From Halichondria panicea (Eukaryota; Porifera; Demospongiae; Suberitida; Halichondriidae): 27,049 bases of DNA. This document shows positions 9,750 through 21,570 of this stretch, one piece after another; within the stretch, counting starts at the first letter, position 1, and every line of letters starts with the position of its first letter. The stretch lies in contig NC_087388.1 of NCBI RefSeq assembly GCF_963675165.1, positions 6,732,672-6,759,720 of the forward strand, read 5' to 3'. A program made the position numbers and the translations under genes. The notes under the pieces were generated by a model that saw only the letters and a program-made list of their open reading frames with translations, did not search any database and was not told where the DNA came from.

Positions 9750-12700
9750 ATACAGCAACAATACACACACACACACACACTATAGCACTAGCTAGTATAG
9801 AGGAGTACTTACGGACTTGAGGGTGGCAATATTTTGCATGAGGAAGCGATAAGCATTGAACCATGGCAGGAAGACATCTTTGACCACGTCCTTGACACCA
9901 GCTTCCTTGAACTTGAGTGTCTCTGCACGCACCACGGGAGAGTTGATGAGATACAGACGCAAAGCATCAGCTCCAAACTTCCTGACAATAGCCATTGGGT
10001 CCGGATAATTCTTGAGTCTCTTACTCATCTTCTGTCCATCACTGTGTAAGTGGGCAGTAAGTTGTGTACACAGCTACAGTGTGGTAGGGGGCTAATGGGT
10101 ACAAGGCTACAGTGTGGTAGGGGACTACACAGCTACCTTGCTAACACTAGGCCATTGACTATGAGGTTCTTGTAGGGTGGTTTGTTGAAGAGAGCAGTAG
10201 AGACTACCAACAGAGTATAGAACCACCCCCTCGTTTGGTCAATGCCCTCTGCTATGAAGTCTGCCGGGAACGCCCCCTCAAATACCTTCTTGTTCTCAAA
10301 GGGATAGTGACTCTGTGCGTACGGCATGCTGTGTGTGTGTGGGCAGGTGGGCATTAATAAGAACACCAACACATGCATGTAGTGTACCTTCCACTCTCAA
10401 ACCAACAATCAAACACTTCACTGACTCTACGCAATACACCGTTGCCATGGAGAGACGGGATAGTGATGTCATCAACACTACAAGCAGAGGTGGAGGGAAT
10501 GTATAAAGTTGTAGAGTGCTTGTGTTTACTTTTCCCTGTGCAGATCAGTGACTGTCACTCCAGACAATTGTGCCAGCTCCTCTATAGACCCCACACACAC
10601 CACCTGGACAACACCAGGGGGGGTATAACTAGCTTGGTAGGGGGTCTGTAGCTTACCTCTGAATAGTCTTCAGACACCCAGAGTGGCATTGGTGTACCCC
10701 AATACCTGTAGGTAGCCATAGTAATGAGAGTTGCCTAGCAACCAGTTACCTGTTCCTAGAGATGGCCCAATCACGAGCATCTTTCAACCAGTTGTGAAAC
10801 CTCTTCTCCTTCACAAACTCTGGCACCCTGCACATGTAGTGAGTGGGTGGGTGTGTGAGGTGTGAGGTGTGTGGTCCTACCAATAGCATTGCTTGTTGTT
10901 GGCTAATAGCTTCTCCACTAGCACCTCCACACGCACAAACCACGATGGGACTGCCTTGTATATCAGTGGTGTCTCAGAGCGCCAACAGAACGGGTAGGAG
11001 TGAGAGTATGTGCTGTGATGAACCAGACGACCTTCGTCCTTTAACCTCTTGATTATGAGCTTGTCAGCATCCTGATAATGAACACTGTGTGTACACTGCC
11101 TCTTGTGTTATAGGGAGATGCTTACCTCTGTGTGTGTGTGTGTGTGTGTGTGCTCACCTTGACATACTGGCCCTTGAAGTCAGCCACGTCTTCAGTGAAC
11201 CTTCCTGATGCATCCACTGGGCACACCACCCCCTCACCCTGTACACACATCATCACAACACACACACACGCCCACACACACACACACACACACCTTCTTG
11301 ACTATGCCATGAGTCAGACATACTCTGAAATCATCCTCTCCAAAACCTGGTGCTTGATGAACTACTCCAGTACCACTCTCAGAGGTCACGTACGTGTCAC
11401 TGGGATCAAACACTACAAACACAGTCTACACACACACTGCAGTCTCACCTCACTATCCTAAAGGCTCCTTGTCCTGGTTCAGTGGACTTTAACTCCTGGA
11501 AGTACAGGAAGAGTGGCTTGTATTTCCTACCACACAGTTGCTTTCCCTTCATCTTGTCTAGTGGAGTGTATTCTTCCACTGACTTGAACAGTGCACCAAG
11601 TCGCTCCTCCAATAGTATATACACACGCCCACTCACACCCTCTACACACAACACACATATCACACACACTCAGAGGTCATAGCGTATGCCACCTTTGACT
11701 TTGACATAGTTGAACTCTGGATGGACACAGAGGGCCAGATTGCTAGGCAACGTCCAAGGGGTGGTGGTCCACGCTATCACACTCACACTCGGCTCATCAT
11801 CCAATGGAAAGCTCACAATAACTGGAGGAAAGTAAAGACAACTAGACGAGTGCCTCTCGTGACTACACGTACCTGCTGGGTCTTGCACTTCCTTGTAGTT
11901 CTGACCCGCCTCAAAGTTGGACAAGGGGGTGTGGCAGCCTGTCGAGAATGGCATCACCTAGGCAACCAAGAATACTTACAAGGTGACAAATGAAGTGTGA
12001 GTACCTTGAACCCACGATATACGAGACCTTTGTCATACATCTGCCGGAATACCCACCTACGCAGAGAGTGGTGTGTGTGTGGGTGGTGTGGGTGTGGTCT
12101 CACCATACACTCTCCATGAACCAAGGGTACAAGGTCTTGTAGTCGTGTCTAAAGTCTATCCAGCGTCCCATTCGTGTCACGATCTCCTCCCATTCACCAG
12201 AATAACGCATGACGATCTACACCATCATCATTCACACTATCAGCACAATAAAGTACTCACCTTGCGACACTCTGCATTGTAGGCAGCCACTCCCATTGCC
12301 TTGACATCATCAGGACCCTGTATAACTCACGGATATCACACACACACACCACACACCCACTCACACACCCACACCACACACTCACACACCACACACTCAC
12401 ACACCACACACACACCTTGATCCCAATGCTCTTGTCTATCTCATATTCGACAGGTAGGCCATGACAATCCCAACCAAACCTACGCTCCACATGGAAGCCA
12501 CTCTGATGAGCATACCTGGTCACTACATCCTGCACACACACACTGTCTCTACACAAGCACAGGCAGTGAGCACAGTTCCTACCTTAATGGTGCCTGCTAG
12601 AATGTGACCATAGTGAGGTAGTCCAGTAGCAAAGGGTGGACCATCGTAGAAGGTGTATCGTGGCCTATCTTTAGACTGTCGGAGAGACGTGGCAAAAGCA

Positions 12701-12777
12701 TCCAATTCTTTCCACAGCCGCAGAATCTTGTCCTCCTCAGCAGGGAAGTCAAAATAGTCGGGAACTGCAATCGCCAT
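7378..12777 (-). CDS. IARS1: Isoleucyl-tRNA synthetase, cytosolic (28 exons)
   Basis: Class I synthetase charging tRNA-Ile in the cytosol, a MARS-complex member in animals. Exons, transcript order: 12777-12583, 12529-12416, 12317-12261, 12216-12104, 12056-12005, 11957-11873, 11821-11693, 11641-11454, about 11412-11294, 11238-11158, 11071-10881, 10827-10750, 10705-10657, 10603-10530, 10477-10388, 10328-10137, 10041-9813, 9680-9563, 9515-9424, 9373-9195, 9066-8964, 8913-8766, 8703-8546, 8486-8331, 8283-8098, 8046-7849, 7690-7556, 7512-7378. Product about 1,218 residues. HYGH is at residues 55-58 and KMSKR at about 611-615; [35 protein letters not shown] and WFESGSMPYAQ are all present. The start has A at -3 and G at +4. 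All junctions are GT-AG and in phase except exon 8 to 9. The C-terminus stops about 40 residues earlier than the human enzyme, just after ENPVG. Identity is certain at family level; the Ile-specific motifs exclude Val and Leu enzymes. Confidence 0.95.
7710..7838. repeat. (CA)n microsatellite in synthetase intron 26
   Basis: CA dinucleotide run with a few CG interruptions, split by TGCCCACTCCA near 7803-7813, within the 158-nt intron 7848-7691. On the transcript strand it is (UG)n. Confidence 0.92.
8964..9680 (-). other. IARS1: IleRS anticodon-binding helical region (exons 18-21)
   Basis: Exon 18 has [12 protein letters not shown] and exon 19 has [13 protein letters not shown] and [14 protein letters not shown]. 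Exon 20 has [18 protein letters not shown] and exon 21 has [15 protein letters not shown]. These are the alpha-helical anticodon-binding fold of class Ia enzymes. The exon 18/19 join (ACCA|gtatgt to cag|AGTAC) gives EMTKYRLYT, matching the family. Confidence 0.88.
9682..9780. repeat. (CA)n microsatellite in synthetase intron 17
   Basis: A long pure CA run to about 9748, a short ATATACAGCAACAAT break, then a second CA run, inside the 132-nt intron 9812-9681. It directly abuts the exon 18 acceptor, so UG repeats replace a polypyrimidine tract there. Confidence 0.92.
9813..10041 (-). other. IARS1: IleRS KMSKS-loop exon (exon 17)
   Basis: The join with exon 16 (codon split AG|T) gives [16 protein letters not shown], the KMSKS signature in its eukaryotic IleRS form, followed by [19 protein letters not shown]. 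The motif stabilises the aminoacyl-adenylate transition state. Lysines and serine are intact, so the active site appears functional. Confidence 0.93.
11158..11957 (-). other. IARS1: IleRS CP1 editing domain (exons 6-10)
   Basis: CP1 hydrolyses mischarged Val-tRNA-Ile. Exon 7 has the threonine-rich [13 protein letters not shown] motif, and exon 9 has [20 protein letters not shown], both core editing-site elements. Exon 10 reads [20 protein letters not shown]. The exon 8/9 junction inside this domain cannot be spliced in frame with ordinary sites (see findings). The exon 7 donor (AAAG|gtggca) is weak but gives an in-frame join. Confidence 0.85.
12261..12777 (-). other. IARS1: IleRS catalytic N-terminus with HIGH motif (exons 1-3)
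   Basis: Exon 1 encodes [12 protein letters not shown] and then [20 protein letters not shown], which contains the HIGH-class ATP-binding motif as HYGH. Exon 2 encodes [20 protein letters not shown] and the PVEYEIDK stretch of the Rossmann core. Exon 3 is a 19-codon mini-exon ([19 protein letters not shown]). All three are phase 0. Confidence 0.92.
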
Positions 12778-13523
12778 TCTTCTTGTCAATCACCACATGG
12801 CCAGATTGATTGACTTTGCCAGCCCCGCCCACTATTACCTTCCCCCACAATGAGAGTGAGTGGGCGAGGATAGAGAAGCTCATGCGCCCTTCCCTCCAGC
12901 CCCGCCCAGTCCAGTTAGTCGCTGCACAGAGCCACAGAGTGAGTGCGAGTGCATGCTGCAGGCTGCCTACGGTACCCATGTGGTACACAAATGAATATAC
13001 TTAGTTGTCACGCATGTCACGGTAGAGCACATGTCATTTGCAGCCACGAGACAAAGACAGAGCAAGCGAGGTGTAGTACCCTGCCGGCAGTCTCCTTGTA
13101 AATCGTACCATAGATTGAAGACTTTATATATGATCGAGCTCGCTAAACACCTAACTCACTGTTTGGACATGGTGCGTGGAGTAGTTGGACATTATAATGA
13201 CAGCCTTGTGTATTGTCTTTGTATTGTTCTCTCATGTCTTACTCACAGATAACTACTCAACGCTGCACAGCACAGGATTCAGCATTCAATCACTCATAAT
13301 TTTATTGTCATTTCATCTTTTATGGGGGACGCCCCACTCTTAATTTTTATCACTGAATGGCTGCTGACGTACGTATATATAAGAGCACCAAGATACGACA
13401 GGAAAGGGTCAGTATAATAATTATGTAAGTGATGTAGTGTACTATCTTCTGGTATTCAGCCCCTTTAATGAGCACAGGATTATATAGATCTCCAAGCCAT
13501 TAGTTACATCACTATAATTATGC
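12778..13523. other. Upstream region of the synthetase gene
   Basis: Unique sequence between the synthetase start codon and the first subtelomeric array. It should include the 5' UTR and promoter. No TATA box, RNA gene or supported reading frame is seen, and short open frames here are composition-level noise. Confidence 0.4.
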
Positions 13524-16500
13524 AATCATGTATGAATATTCTGTTGCTTGTACATTTCGTAGCATTATCAGTAATTGACTGTAGAGTAGCATCTTGAGCT
13601 CCCCTTTCTTCATCACTCAATCTGCAGGCAGTGTATGTGATTTTCTGACGTTACTCTAAACAGAGGGAGTCGGCCACACAAGGTATAGTCTAATAATTAT
13701 TATAGGATCTTCTCTGTTTTGGGTCAGATGCAATTGCACTAGCCAGTTAAAACATTTCTTCTACTCTTGGCTTAAGAAATTGTATTTTATTATTGTACCA
13801 GCATTAGGTAGTTAACTCCACTTATGCATTGACCTCTACTACTGTGTAGCGGGAAAGTTCGTTATTTGAGCCCTCGAGAAATGTTGTATAGTTGTTCACA
13901 TTTCAATGCCAGGAAACCACAGCTTTGCATGGTGCGTGGGAGTGTCTTCCATTTATATTACATGAAGTGTAAAGTGTGTTGTAAGTTTGTACAGAGAGGA
14001 CTCCCATGGTGGCAATAAATGTATAGCAATGATCTGATGATGGCTCCACTGCTCTGATGGACCAATGCAGGAGAAGTTATTCTGTATAATTATTACACTA
14101 AATTAATGTATGCCACTGTTTGGATCGGTTTCTGTTCTGCTCAGCTTCTTCCTCCAACTTGCTTACGCAGGCAAAGCTTATTCTTAATTATTTCATTCTT
14201 AGTTCATTCTATAGTCTAGTATTATTGTCGGTTTGGTTGTTTTATGTTTTTCACCTGGTCATACGGAATCACTTCATTAATTTTTATACAGTGCAGACCG
14301 CACCTCTATCCACACATTGTACCTGCACATCCTGTATATATGGGGCCACACCCCCACTCACTGTACTGATATGTGGTCACACCCCCATACATGGTAACCC
14401 TCTTGATCACACCCCAACCCTATGCTGTGTTTTTGTGTACAGTACACACATCATCCGTGTCTTTATCCCCACACCTAGTCGGAGGGAGCAGCAAGTTCTA
14501 CTAAGAGCCAGCATCACCCACTAACCAACACTCTACAAGACCTACCTACTACCAGCTAGGACAGCACACCACCCGGGACAGACTCTACTATACCATGTAA
14601 TACGCCTTTGTATTACGATCATGATACAATTTGCTGCCCTCCCTCGCCAATGGATTGAATAATTATGGACACTCGCAGGACAACTAAGAGACTGACACAC
14701 AATAATAGACACCAAAGGTCCAGTTACTGTATCATTTACGAATATTCTGTTGCTTGTACATTTCGTAACATTATCAGTAATTGACTGTAGAGTAGCATCT
14801 TGAGCTCCCCTTTCTTCATCACTCAATCTGCAGGCAGTGTATGTGATTTTCTGACAGGAAAGGCTACTCTAAACAGAGGGAGTCGGCCACACAAGGTATA
14901 GTCTAATAATTATTGTACAGTACTAGATGATCTTCTCTGTTTTGGGTCAGATGCAATCACTAGCCAGTTTAAAACATTTCTTCTACTCTTGGCTTAAGAA
15001 ATTGTATTTTATTATTGTACCAGTATTAGGTAGTTAACTCCACTTATGCATTGACCTCTGCGTGTAGCGGGAAAGTTCGTTATTTGAGCCCTCGAGAAAT
15101 GTTGTATAGTTGTTCACATTTCAATGCCAGGAAACCATAGCTTTGCATGGTGCGTGGGAGTGTCTTCCATTTATATTACATGAAGTGTGAAGTGTGTTGT
15201 AAGTTTATACAGAGAGGACTCCCATGGTGGGAATGATCTGATGATGGCTCCACTGCTCTGATGGACCAATGCAGGAGAAGTTATTCTGTATAATTATTAC
15301 ACTAAATTAATGTATGCCACTGTTTGGATCGGTTTCTGTTCTGCTCAGCTTCTTCCTCCAACTTGCTTACGCAGGCTAAGCTTATTCTTAATTAGTTCAT
15401 TCTTAGTTCATTCTATAGTCTAGTATATTGTCGGTTTGGTTGTTTGATGTTTTTCACCTGGTCATACGGAATCACTTCATTAATTTTTATACAGTGCAGA
15501 CCACACCTCTATCCACACATTGTACCTGCACATCCTGTATATATGGGGCCACACCCCCACTCACTGTACTGATATGTGGTCACACCCCCATACATGGTAA
15601 CCCTCTTGACCACACCTCCACCCATGCATTGTGTCGTACATGCTGTGTTTTTGTGTACTGTACAGTACACACATCATCCGTGTCTTTATCCCCACACCTA
15701 GTCGGAGGGAGCAGCAAGTTCTACTAAGAGCCAGCATCACCCACTAGCCAACACACTACAAGACTTACCTACTACCAGCTAGGACAGCACACCACCTGGG
15801 ACAGACTCTACTATACCATGTAATACGCCTTTGTATTACGATCATGATACAATTTGCTGCCCTCCCTTGCCCATGGATTGAATAATTATGGACACTCGCA
15901 GGACAACTAAGAGACTGACACACAATAATAGACACCAAAGGGCCAGTTACTGTATCATGTACGAATATTCTGTTGCTTGTACATTTCGTAGCATTATCAG
16001 TAATTGACTCTAGAGTAGCATCTTGAGCTCCCCTTTCTTCATCACTCAATCTGCAGGCAGTGTATGTGATTTTCTGACAGGAAAGGCTACTCTAAACAGA
16101 GGGAGTCGGCCACACAAGGTATAGTCTAATAATTATTGTACGGTACCTTCTCTGTTTTGGGTCAGATGCAATTGCCTTCAATCACTAGCCAGTTTAAAAC
16201 ATTTCTTCTACTCTTGGCTTAAGAAATTGTATTTTATTATTGTACCAGCATTAGGTAGTTAACTCCACTTATGCATTGACCTCTACTACTGTGTAGCGGG
16301 AAAGTTTATTATTTGAGCCCTCGAGAAATGTTGTATAGTTGTTCACATTTTAATGCCAGGAAACCATAGCTTTGCATGGTGCGTGGGAGTGTCTTCCATT
16401 TTTATTACATGAAGTGTGAAGTGTGTTGTAAGTTGTACAGAGAGGACTCATTGTACAGAGAGGACTCCCATGGTGGCAATGATCTGATGATGGCTCCACT

Positions 16501-17163
16501 GCTCTGATGGACCAATGCAGGAGAAGTTATTCTGTATAATTATTACACTAAATTAATGTATGCCACTGTTTGGATCGGTTTCTGTTCTGCTCAGCTTCTT
16601 CCTCCAACTTGCTTACGCAGGCTAAGCTTATTCTTAGTTCATTCTTAGTTCATTCTATAGTCTAGTATATTGTCGGTTTGGTTGTTTTATGTTTTTCACC
16701 TGGTCATACGGAATCACTTCATTATTATCAGTGCAGACCACACCTCTATCCACACATTGTACCTGCACATCCTGTATATATGGGGCCACACCCCCACTCA
16801 CTGTACTGATATGTGGTCACACCCCCATACATGGTAACCCTCTTGACCACACCCCAACCCATGCATTGTGTCGTACATGCTGTGTTTTTGTGTACAGTGC
16901 ACACATCATCCGTGTCTTTGTCCCCACACCTAGTCGGAGGGAGCAGCAAGTTCTACTAAGAGCCAGCATCACCAACTAACCAACACTACAAGACCTACCT
17001 ACTACCAGCTAGGACAGCACACCACCCGGGACAGACTCTACTATACCATGTAATAAGCCTTTTTATTACGATCATGATACAATTTGCTGCCCTCCCTCGC
17101 CCATGGATTGAATAATTATGATCACTCGCAGGACAACTAAGAGACTGACACACAATAATAGAC
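13524..17163. repeat. Tandem array, three copies of a 1.2-kb unit
   Basis: Copies run about 13524-14729, 14730-15952 and 15953-17163. The landmark GAATATTCTGTTGCTTG sits at 13534, 14740 and 15963 (spacings 1,206 and 1,223). Copies differ by scattered substitutions and short indels, for example AGAGAGGACTC duplicated near 16440 in copy 3. Frames of about 94 codons cross the unit junctions on the minus strand, but their differences are mostly amino-acid changing, so I do not call genes. The unit does not resemble a mobile element I recognise. Confidence 0.93.
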
Positions 17164-17246
17164 ACCTAACTGCATTTTTGCCATTAATATAATAAAAATA
17201 ATTTTTCCATTAATTTTAATTAATTGTAGCGGAATTATAGCGGAAT

Positions 17247-17352
17247 CATGCATGCCTGCATGATAGTAGTCTCATGAATGAGTCGTCCTTTGTCCCACAT
17301 GCATGCCTGCATATGATATAGTAGTCTCATGAATGAGTCGCCCTTTGTCCCA
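17247..17352. repeat. Two-copy direct duplication between arrays
   Basis: Bases 17247-17297 and 17298-17352 are adjacent copies beginning CATGCATGCCTGCAT and ending TTTGTCCCA, differing by a short insertion and one substitution. They occupy the 229-base AT-rich spacer (17164-17392) between the 1.2-kb and 0.71-kb arrays, which otherwise shows no feature. Confidence 0.85.
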
Positions 17353-17392
17353 AAGAATAGCCCCGCCCACTTACTATGAGTGCTGCGCTTTA

Positions 17393-20300
17393 AATATGCT
17401 TGTAGCTGTGTACGTGTATAGCAGCATGGCTACTCTGTGACTATTCTATCCCTCTCTCTGCAACGGAGGGAGTACCACCATACAATGGACCAACCAACCA
17501 CTCCATCATCCTGCCACTTGAACAGGAGGAGACCTCCATTGAGTGCTACCTATTCCAGTGGGCAAGTTACTGTTTGTTAATTATTAAATAACTTTGAGCT
17601 TGTGTGCATGGCAGGTGGCCCATTATCTTTGTATCTAGGTTAGTACTGATTAGAGCTTTGTACAGTTGGGATCATGCCTCAGGGTGATGTAGAGCCTGTG
17701 CTAGGCCCTGCCTTAGGGACTAGCTGTGACTCTGTTGACCTGTTGTATGATCAGCAAGTCGAGCGTCTTGAGCGATCCTTACCTTTGGGAAAACTTGACA
17801 GTATAGCCTCTGTTCGATTTCTAGATTCCTTGCTTTTGGGATCCTGCCATCGCGTTGCGGTATTGGTAGCCTTGAAGGCATGGGATTTAGAAATCGGAAC
17901 AGAGCAGTACTGCCCAGTGGGGGCGCAATGATACTTAATGGTGATTGGACAGGAATGAGGCAGAATAGCTACGTTGTTATGACCCGATCGTACCGAGCAT
18001 GCCACATGTCCTGGCACAGGTTCTATGTTGTTCTGAGACATGATACCTAACTGTTTACTGTTTACCTTGTTCTGTACTCTCTAGGGGTGTACAGTAATTA
18101 GGGTGGTACAACCAAGGCGAGTGTATGCTGTGTGGTGTATGGGTGACTATTCTATCCCTCTCTCTCTCTTCATGTGCAACAGAGGGAGTACCACCATACA
18201 ATGGACCAACCAACCACTCCATCATCCTGCCACTTGAACAGGAGGAGACCTCCATTGAGTGCTACCTATTCCAGTGGGTAAGTTACTGTGTGTTAATTAT
18301 TAAATAGCTTTGAGCTTGTGTGCATGGCAGGTGGCCCATTATCTTTGTATCTAGGTTAGTACTGATTAGAGCTTTGTACAGTTGGGATCATGCCTCAGGG
18401 TGATGTAGAGCCTGTGCTAGGCCCTGCCTTAGGGACTAGCTGTGACCCTGTTGACCTGTTGTATGATCAGCAAGTCGAGCGTCTTGAGCGATCCTTACCT
18501 TTGGGAAACTAACTTGACAGTATAGCCTCTGTTTGATTTCTAGATTCCTTGCTTTTGGGGTCCTGCCATCACGTTGCGGTATCGGTAGCCCTGAAGGCAT
18601 GGGATTTAGAAATCGGAACAGAGCAATACTGCCCAGTGGGGGCGCAATGACACTTACTGGTAATTGGACAGGAATGATGCAGAATAGCTACGTTGTCATG
18701 ACCCGATCGTACCGAGCATGCCACATGTCCTGGCACAGGTTCTATGTTGTTCTGAGACATGATATCTAACTGTTCACTGTTTACCTTGTTCTGTACTCTC
18801 TAGGGGTGTACAGTAATTAGGGTGGTACGAGTTGTAGCTGTGTGGTGTATGGGTGACTATTCTATCCCTCTCTCTCTCTCTTCATGTGCAACGGAGGGAG
18901 TACCACCATAGAATGGACCAACCAACCACTCCATCATCCTGCCACTTGAACAGGAGGAGACCTCCATTGAGTGCTACCTATTCCAGTGGGTAAGTTACTG
19001 TGTGTTAATTATAAAATAACTTTGAGCTTGTGTGCATGGCAGGTGGCCCATTATCTTTGTATCTAGGTTAGTACTGATTAGAGCTTGCCTCAGGGTGATG
19101 TAGAGCCTGTGCTAGGCCCTGCCTTAGGGACTAGCTGTGATCCTGTTGACCTGTTGTATGATCAGCAAGTCGAGCGTCTTGAGCGATCCTTACCTTTGGG
19201 AAAACTTGACAGTATAGCCTCTGTTCGATTTCTAGATTCCTTGCTTTTGGGATCCTGCCATCGCGTTGCGGTATCGGTAGCCCTGAAGGCATGGGATTTA
19301 GAAATCGGAACAGAGCAATACTGCCCAGTGGGGGCGCAATGACACTTACTGGTGATTGGACAGGAATGATGCAGAATAGCTACGTTGTCATGACCCGATC
19401 GTACCGAGCATGCCACATGTCCTGGCACAGGTTCTATGTTGTTCTGAGACATGATACCTAACTGTTCACTGTTTACCTTGTTCTGTACTCTCTAGGGGTG
19501 TACAGTAATTAGGGTGGTTCGAGTGTATGCTGTGCTTATGCTTGTAGCTGTGTGGTGTATGGGTGACTCTTCTATCCCTCTCTCTCTCTTCATGTGCAAC
19601 GGAGGGAGTACCACCATAGAATGGACCAACCAACTACTCCATCATCCTGCCACTTGAACAGGAGGAGACCTCCTACCTATTCCAGTGAGTAAGTTACTGT
19701 GTGTTAATTATAAAATAACTTTGAGCTTGTGTGAATGGCAGGTGGTAGGTTTGTATCTAGGTTAGTACTGATTAGAGCTTTGTACAGTTGGGATCATGCC
19801 TCAGGGTGATGTAGAGCCTGTGCTAGGCCCTGCCTTAGGGACTAGCTGTGACCCTGTTGACCTGTTGTATGATCAGCAAGTCGAGCGTCTTGAGCGATCC
19901 TTACCTTTGGGAAAACTTTACAGTATAGCCTCTGTTCGATTTCTAGATTCCTTGCTTTTGGGATCCTGCCATCGCGTTGCAGTATCGGTAGCCCTGAAGG
20001 CAGGGGATTTAGAAATCGGAACAGAGCAATACTGCCCAGTGGGGGCGCAATGACACTTACTGGTGATTGGACAGGAATGAAGCAGATTAGCTACGTTGTC
20101 ATGACCCGATCGTACCGAGCATGCCACATGTCCTGGCACAGGTTTTATATTGTTCTGAGACATGATACCTAACTGTTTACTGTTTACCTTGTTCTGTACT
20201 CTCTAGGGGTGTACAGTAATTAGGGTGGTACGAGTGTATGCTGTGCTTATGCTTGTAGCTGTGTGGTGTATGGGTGACTATTCTATCCCTCTCTCTCTCT

Positions 20301-21470
20301 CTTCATGTGCAACGGAGGGAGTACCACCATAGAATGGACCAACCAACCACTCCATCATCCTGCCACTTGAACAGGAGGAGACCTCCATTGAGTGCTACCT
20401 ATTCCAGTGGGTAAGGTTAATTATAAAATAACTTTGAGCTTGTGTGCATGGCAGGTGGCCCATTATCTTTGTATCTAGGTTAGTACTGATTAGAGCTTTG
20501 TACAGTTGGGATCATGCCTCAGGGTGATGTAGAGCCTGTGCTAGGCCCTGCCTTAGGGACTATGATCAGCAAGTCGAGCGTCTTGAGCGATCCTTACCTT
20601 TGGGAAAACTTGACAGTATAGCCTCTGTTTGATTTCTAGATTCCTTGCTTTTGGGATCCTGCCATCGCATTGCGGTATCGGTAGCCCTGAAGGCAGGGGA
20701 TTTAGAAATCGGAACAGAGCAATACTGCCCAGTGGGGGCGCAATGACACTTACTGGTGATTGGACAGGAATGAAACAGAATAGCTACGTTGTCATGACCC
20801 GATCGTACCGAGCATGCCACATGTCCTGGCACAGGATTTATATTGTTCTGAGACATGATACCTAACTGTTTACTGTTTACCTTGTTCTGTACTGGTGTAC
20901 AGTAATTAGGATGGTACGAGTGTATGCTGTGCTTATGCTTGTAGCTGTGTGGTGTATGGGTGACTATTCTATCCCTCTCTCTCTCTCTTCATGTGCATCG
21001 GAGGGAGTACCACATAGAATGGACCAACCAACCACTCCATCATCCTGCCACTTGAACAGGAGGAGACCTCCATTGACTATTCCAGTGGGTAAGGTTAATT
21101 ATAAAATAACTTTGAGCTTGTGTGCATGGCAGGTGGCCCATTATCTTTGTATCTAGGTTTGTATCTAGGTTAGTACTGATTAGAGCTTTGTACAGTTGGG
21201 ATCATGCCTCAGGGTGATGTAGAGCCTGTGCTAGGCCCTGCCTTAGGGACTAGCTGTGACCCTGGGATTTATAAATCGGAACAGAGGGCGCAATGACACT
21301 TACTGGTGATTGGACAGCAGAATAGCTACATGATCGTACCGAGCATGCCACATGTCCTTCTATGTTGTTCTGAGACATGATACCTTACTGTTCACTGTTT
21401 ACCTTGTTCTGTACTCTCTAGGGGTGTACAGTAATTAGGGTGGAACAACCAAAGCGAGTGTATGCTAATT
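17393..21470. repeat. Tandem array, six copies of a 0.71-kb unit
   Basis: The landmark GGAGGGAGTACC (AGAGGGAGTACC in copy 2) begins at 17465, 18181, 18893, 19601, 20314 and 21000, giving periods of 686-716 bases. Copy 1 diverges at its left end, and copy 6 has lost several blocks after about 21260. Each unit contains an exon-like block (see next entry). Copies also carry overlapping open frames of about 85 codons on plus and 96 on minus; these are interrupted in some copies (an insertion near 18510, a deletion near 20560) and are not called as genes. Confidence 0.95.
18183..18277 (+). pseudogene. Exon-like, possibly Ig-domain fragment in repeat copy 2
   Basis: A CT-rich tract followed by AG, then 95 bases, then GTAAGT gives the layout of an internal exon. 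It reads GVPPYNGPTNHSIILPLEQ, then EETSIECYLFQW. The strand-ending cysteine and the N-G-x-T-N...ILPL pattern look like part of an extracellular Ig-like or similar beta domain; this is inference. The same block recurs in all six units. Copies 1 and 2 have TAC where copies 3, 4 and 5 have an in-frame TAG; copy 6 has a TAG-containing variant with a deletion. Only copy 2 has CAG at the acceptor; copies 1 and 3-5 read CGG. Best seen as a decayed exon of a duplicated gene. Confidence 0.4.
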
Positions 21471-21570
21471 CATTATGAACTTGTGCCGCAATTTCAATGA
21501 TTTATACAGCAATTTAGTACATTAATCTTTATTAGTCATCTGAATGTGTTGACAGTTATGAACCTTTAAA

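Noticed and set aside
12778-12789. Upstream extension of the synthetase to a TTG codon
   Set aside because: Eukaryotic initiation at TTG is unlikely, and the ATG at 12777 has a strong context and matches the family N-terminus.
13851-13880. Possible tRNA B box (AAGTTCGTTATTTGAG)
   Set aside because: No matching A box, acceptor stem or cloverleaf could be formed around it.
14542-14826. 94-codon minus-strand frame repeated in the next 1.2-kb copy (15765-16049)
   Set aside because: Copies differ mainly by amino-acid-changing substitutions, the frame spans the unit junction, and there is no recognisable domain. It looks like a frame maintained by recent duplication only.
17674-17931. 85-codon plus-strand frame and overlapping 96-codon minus-strand frame in the 0.71-kb units
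   Set aside because: Both strands are open over the same bases, the frames are broken by indels in copies near 18510 and 20560, and neither resembles a known family.
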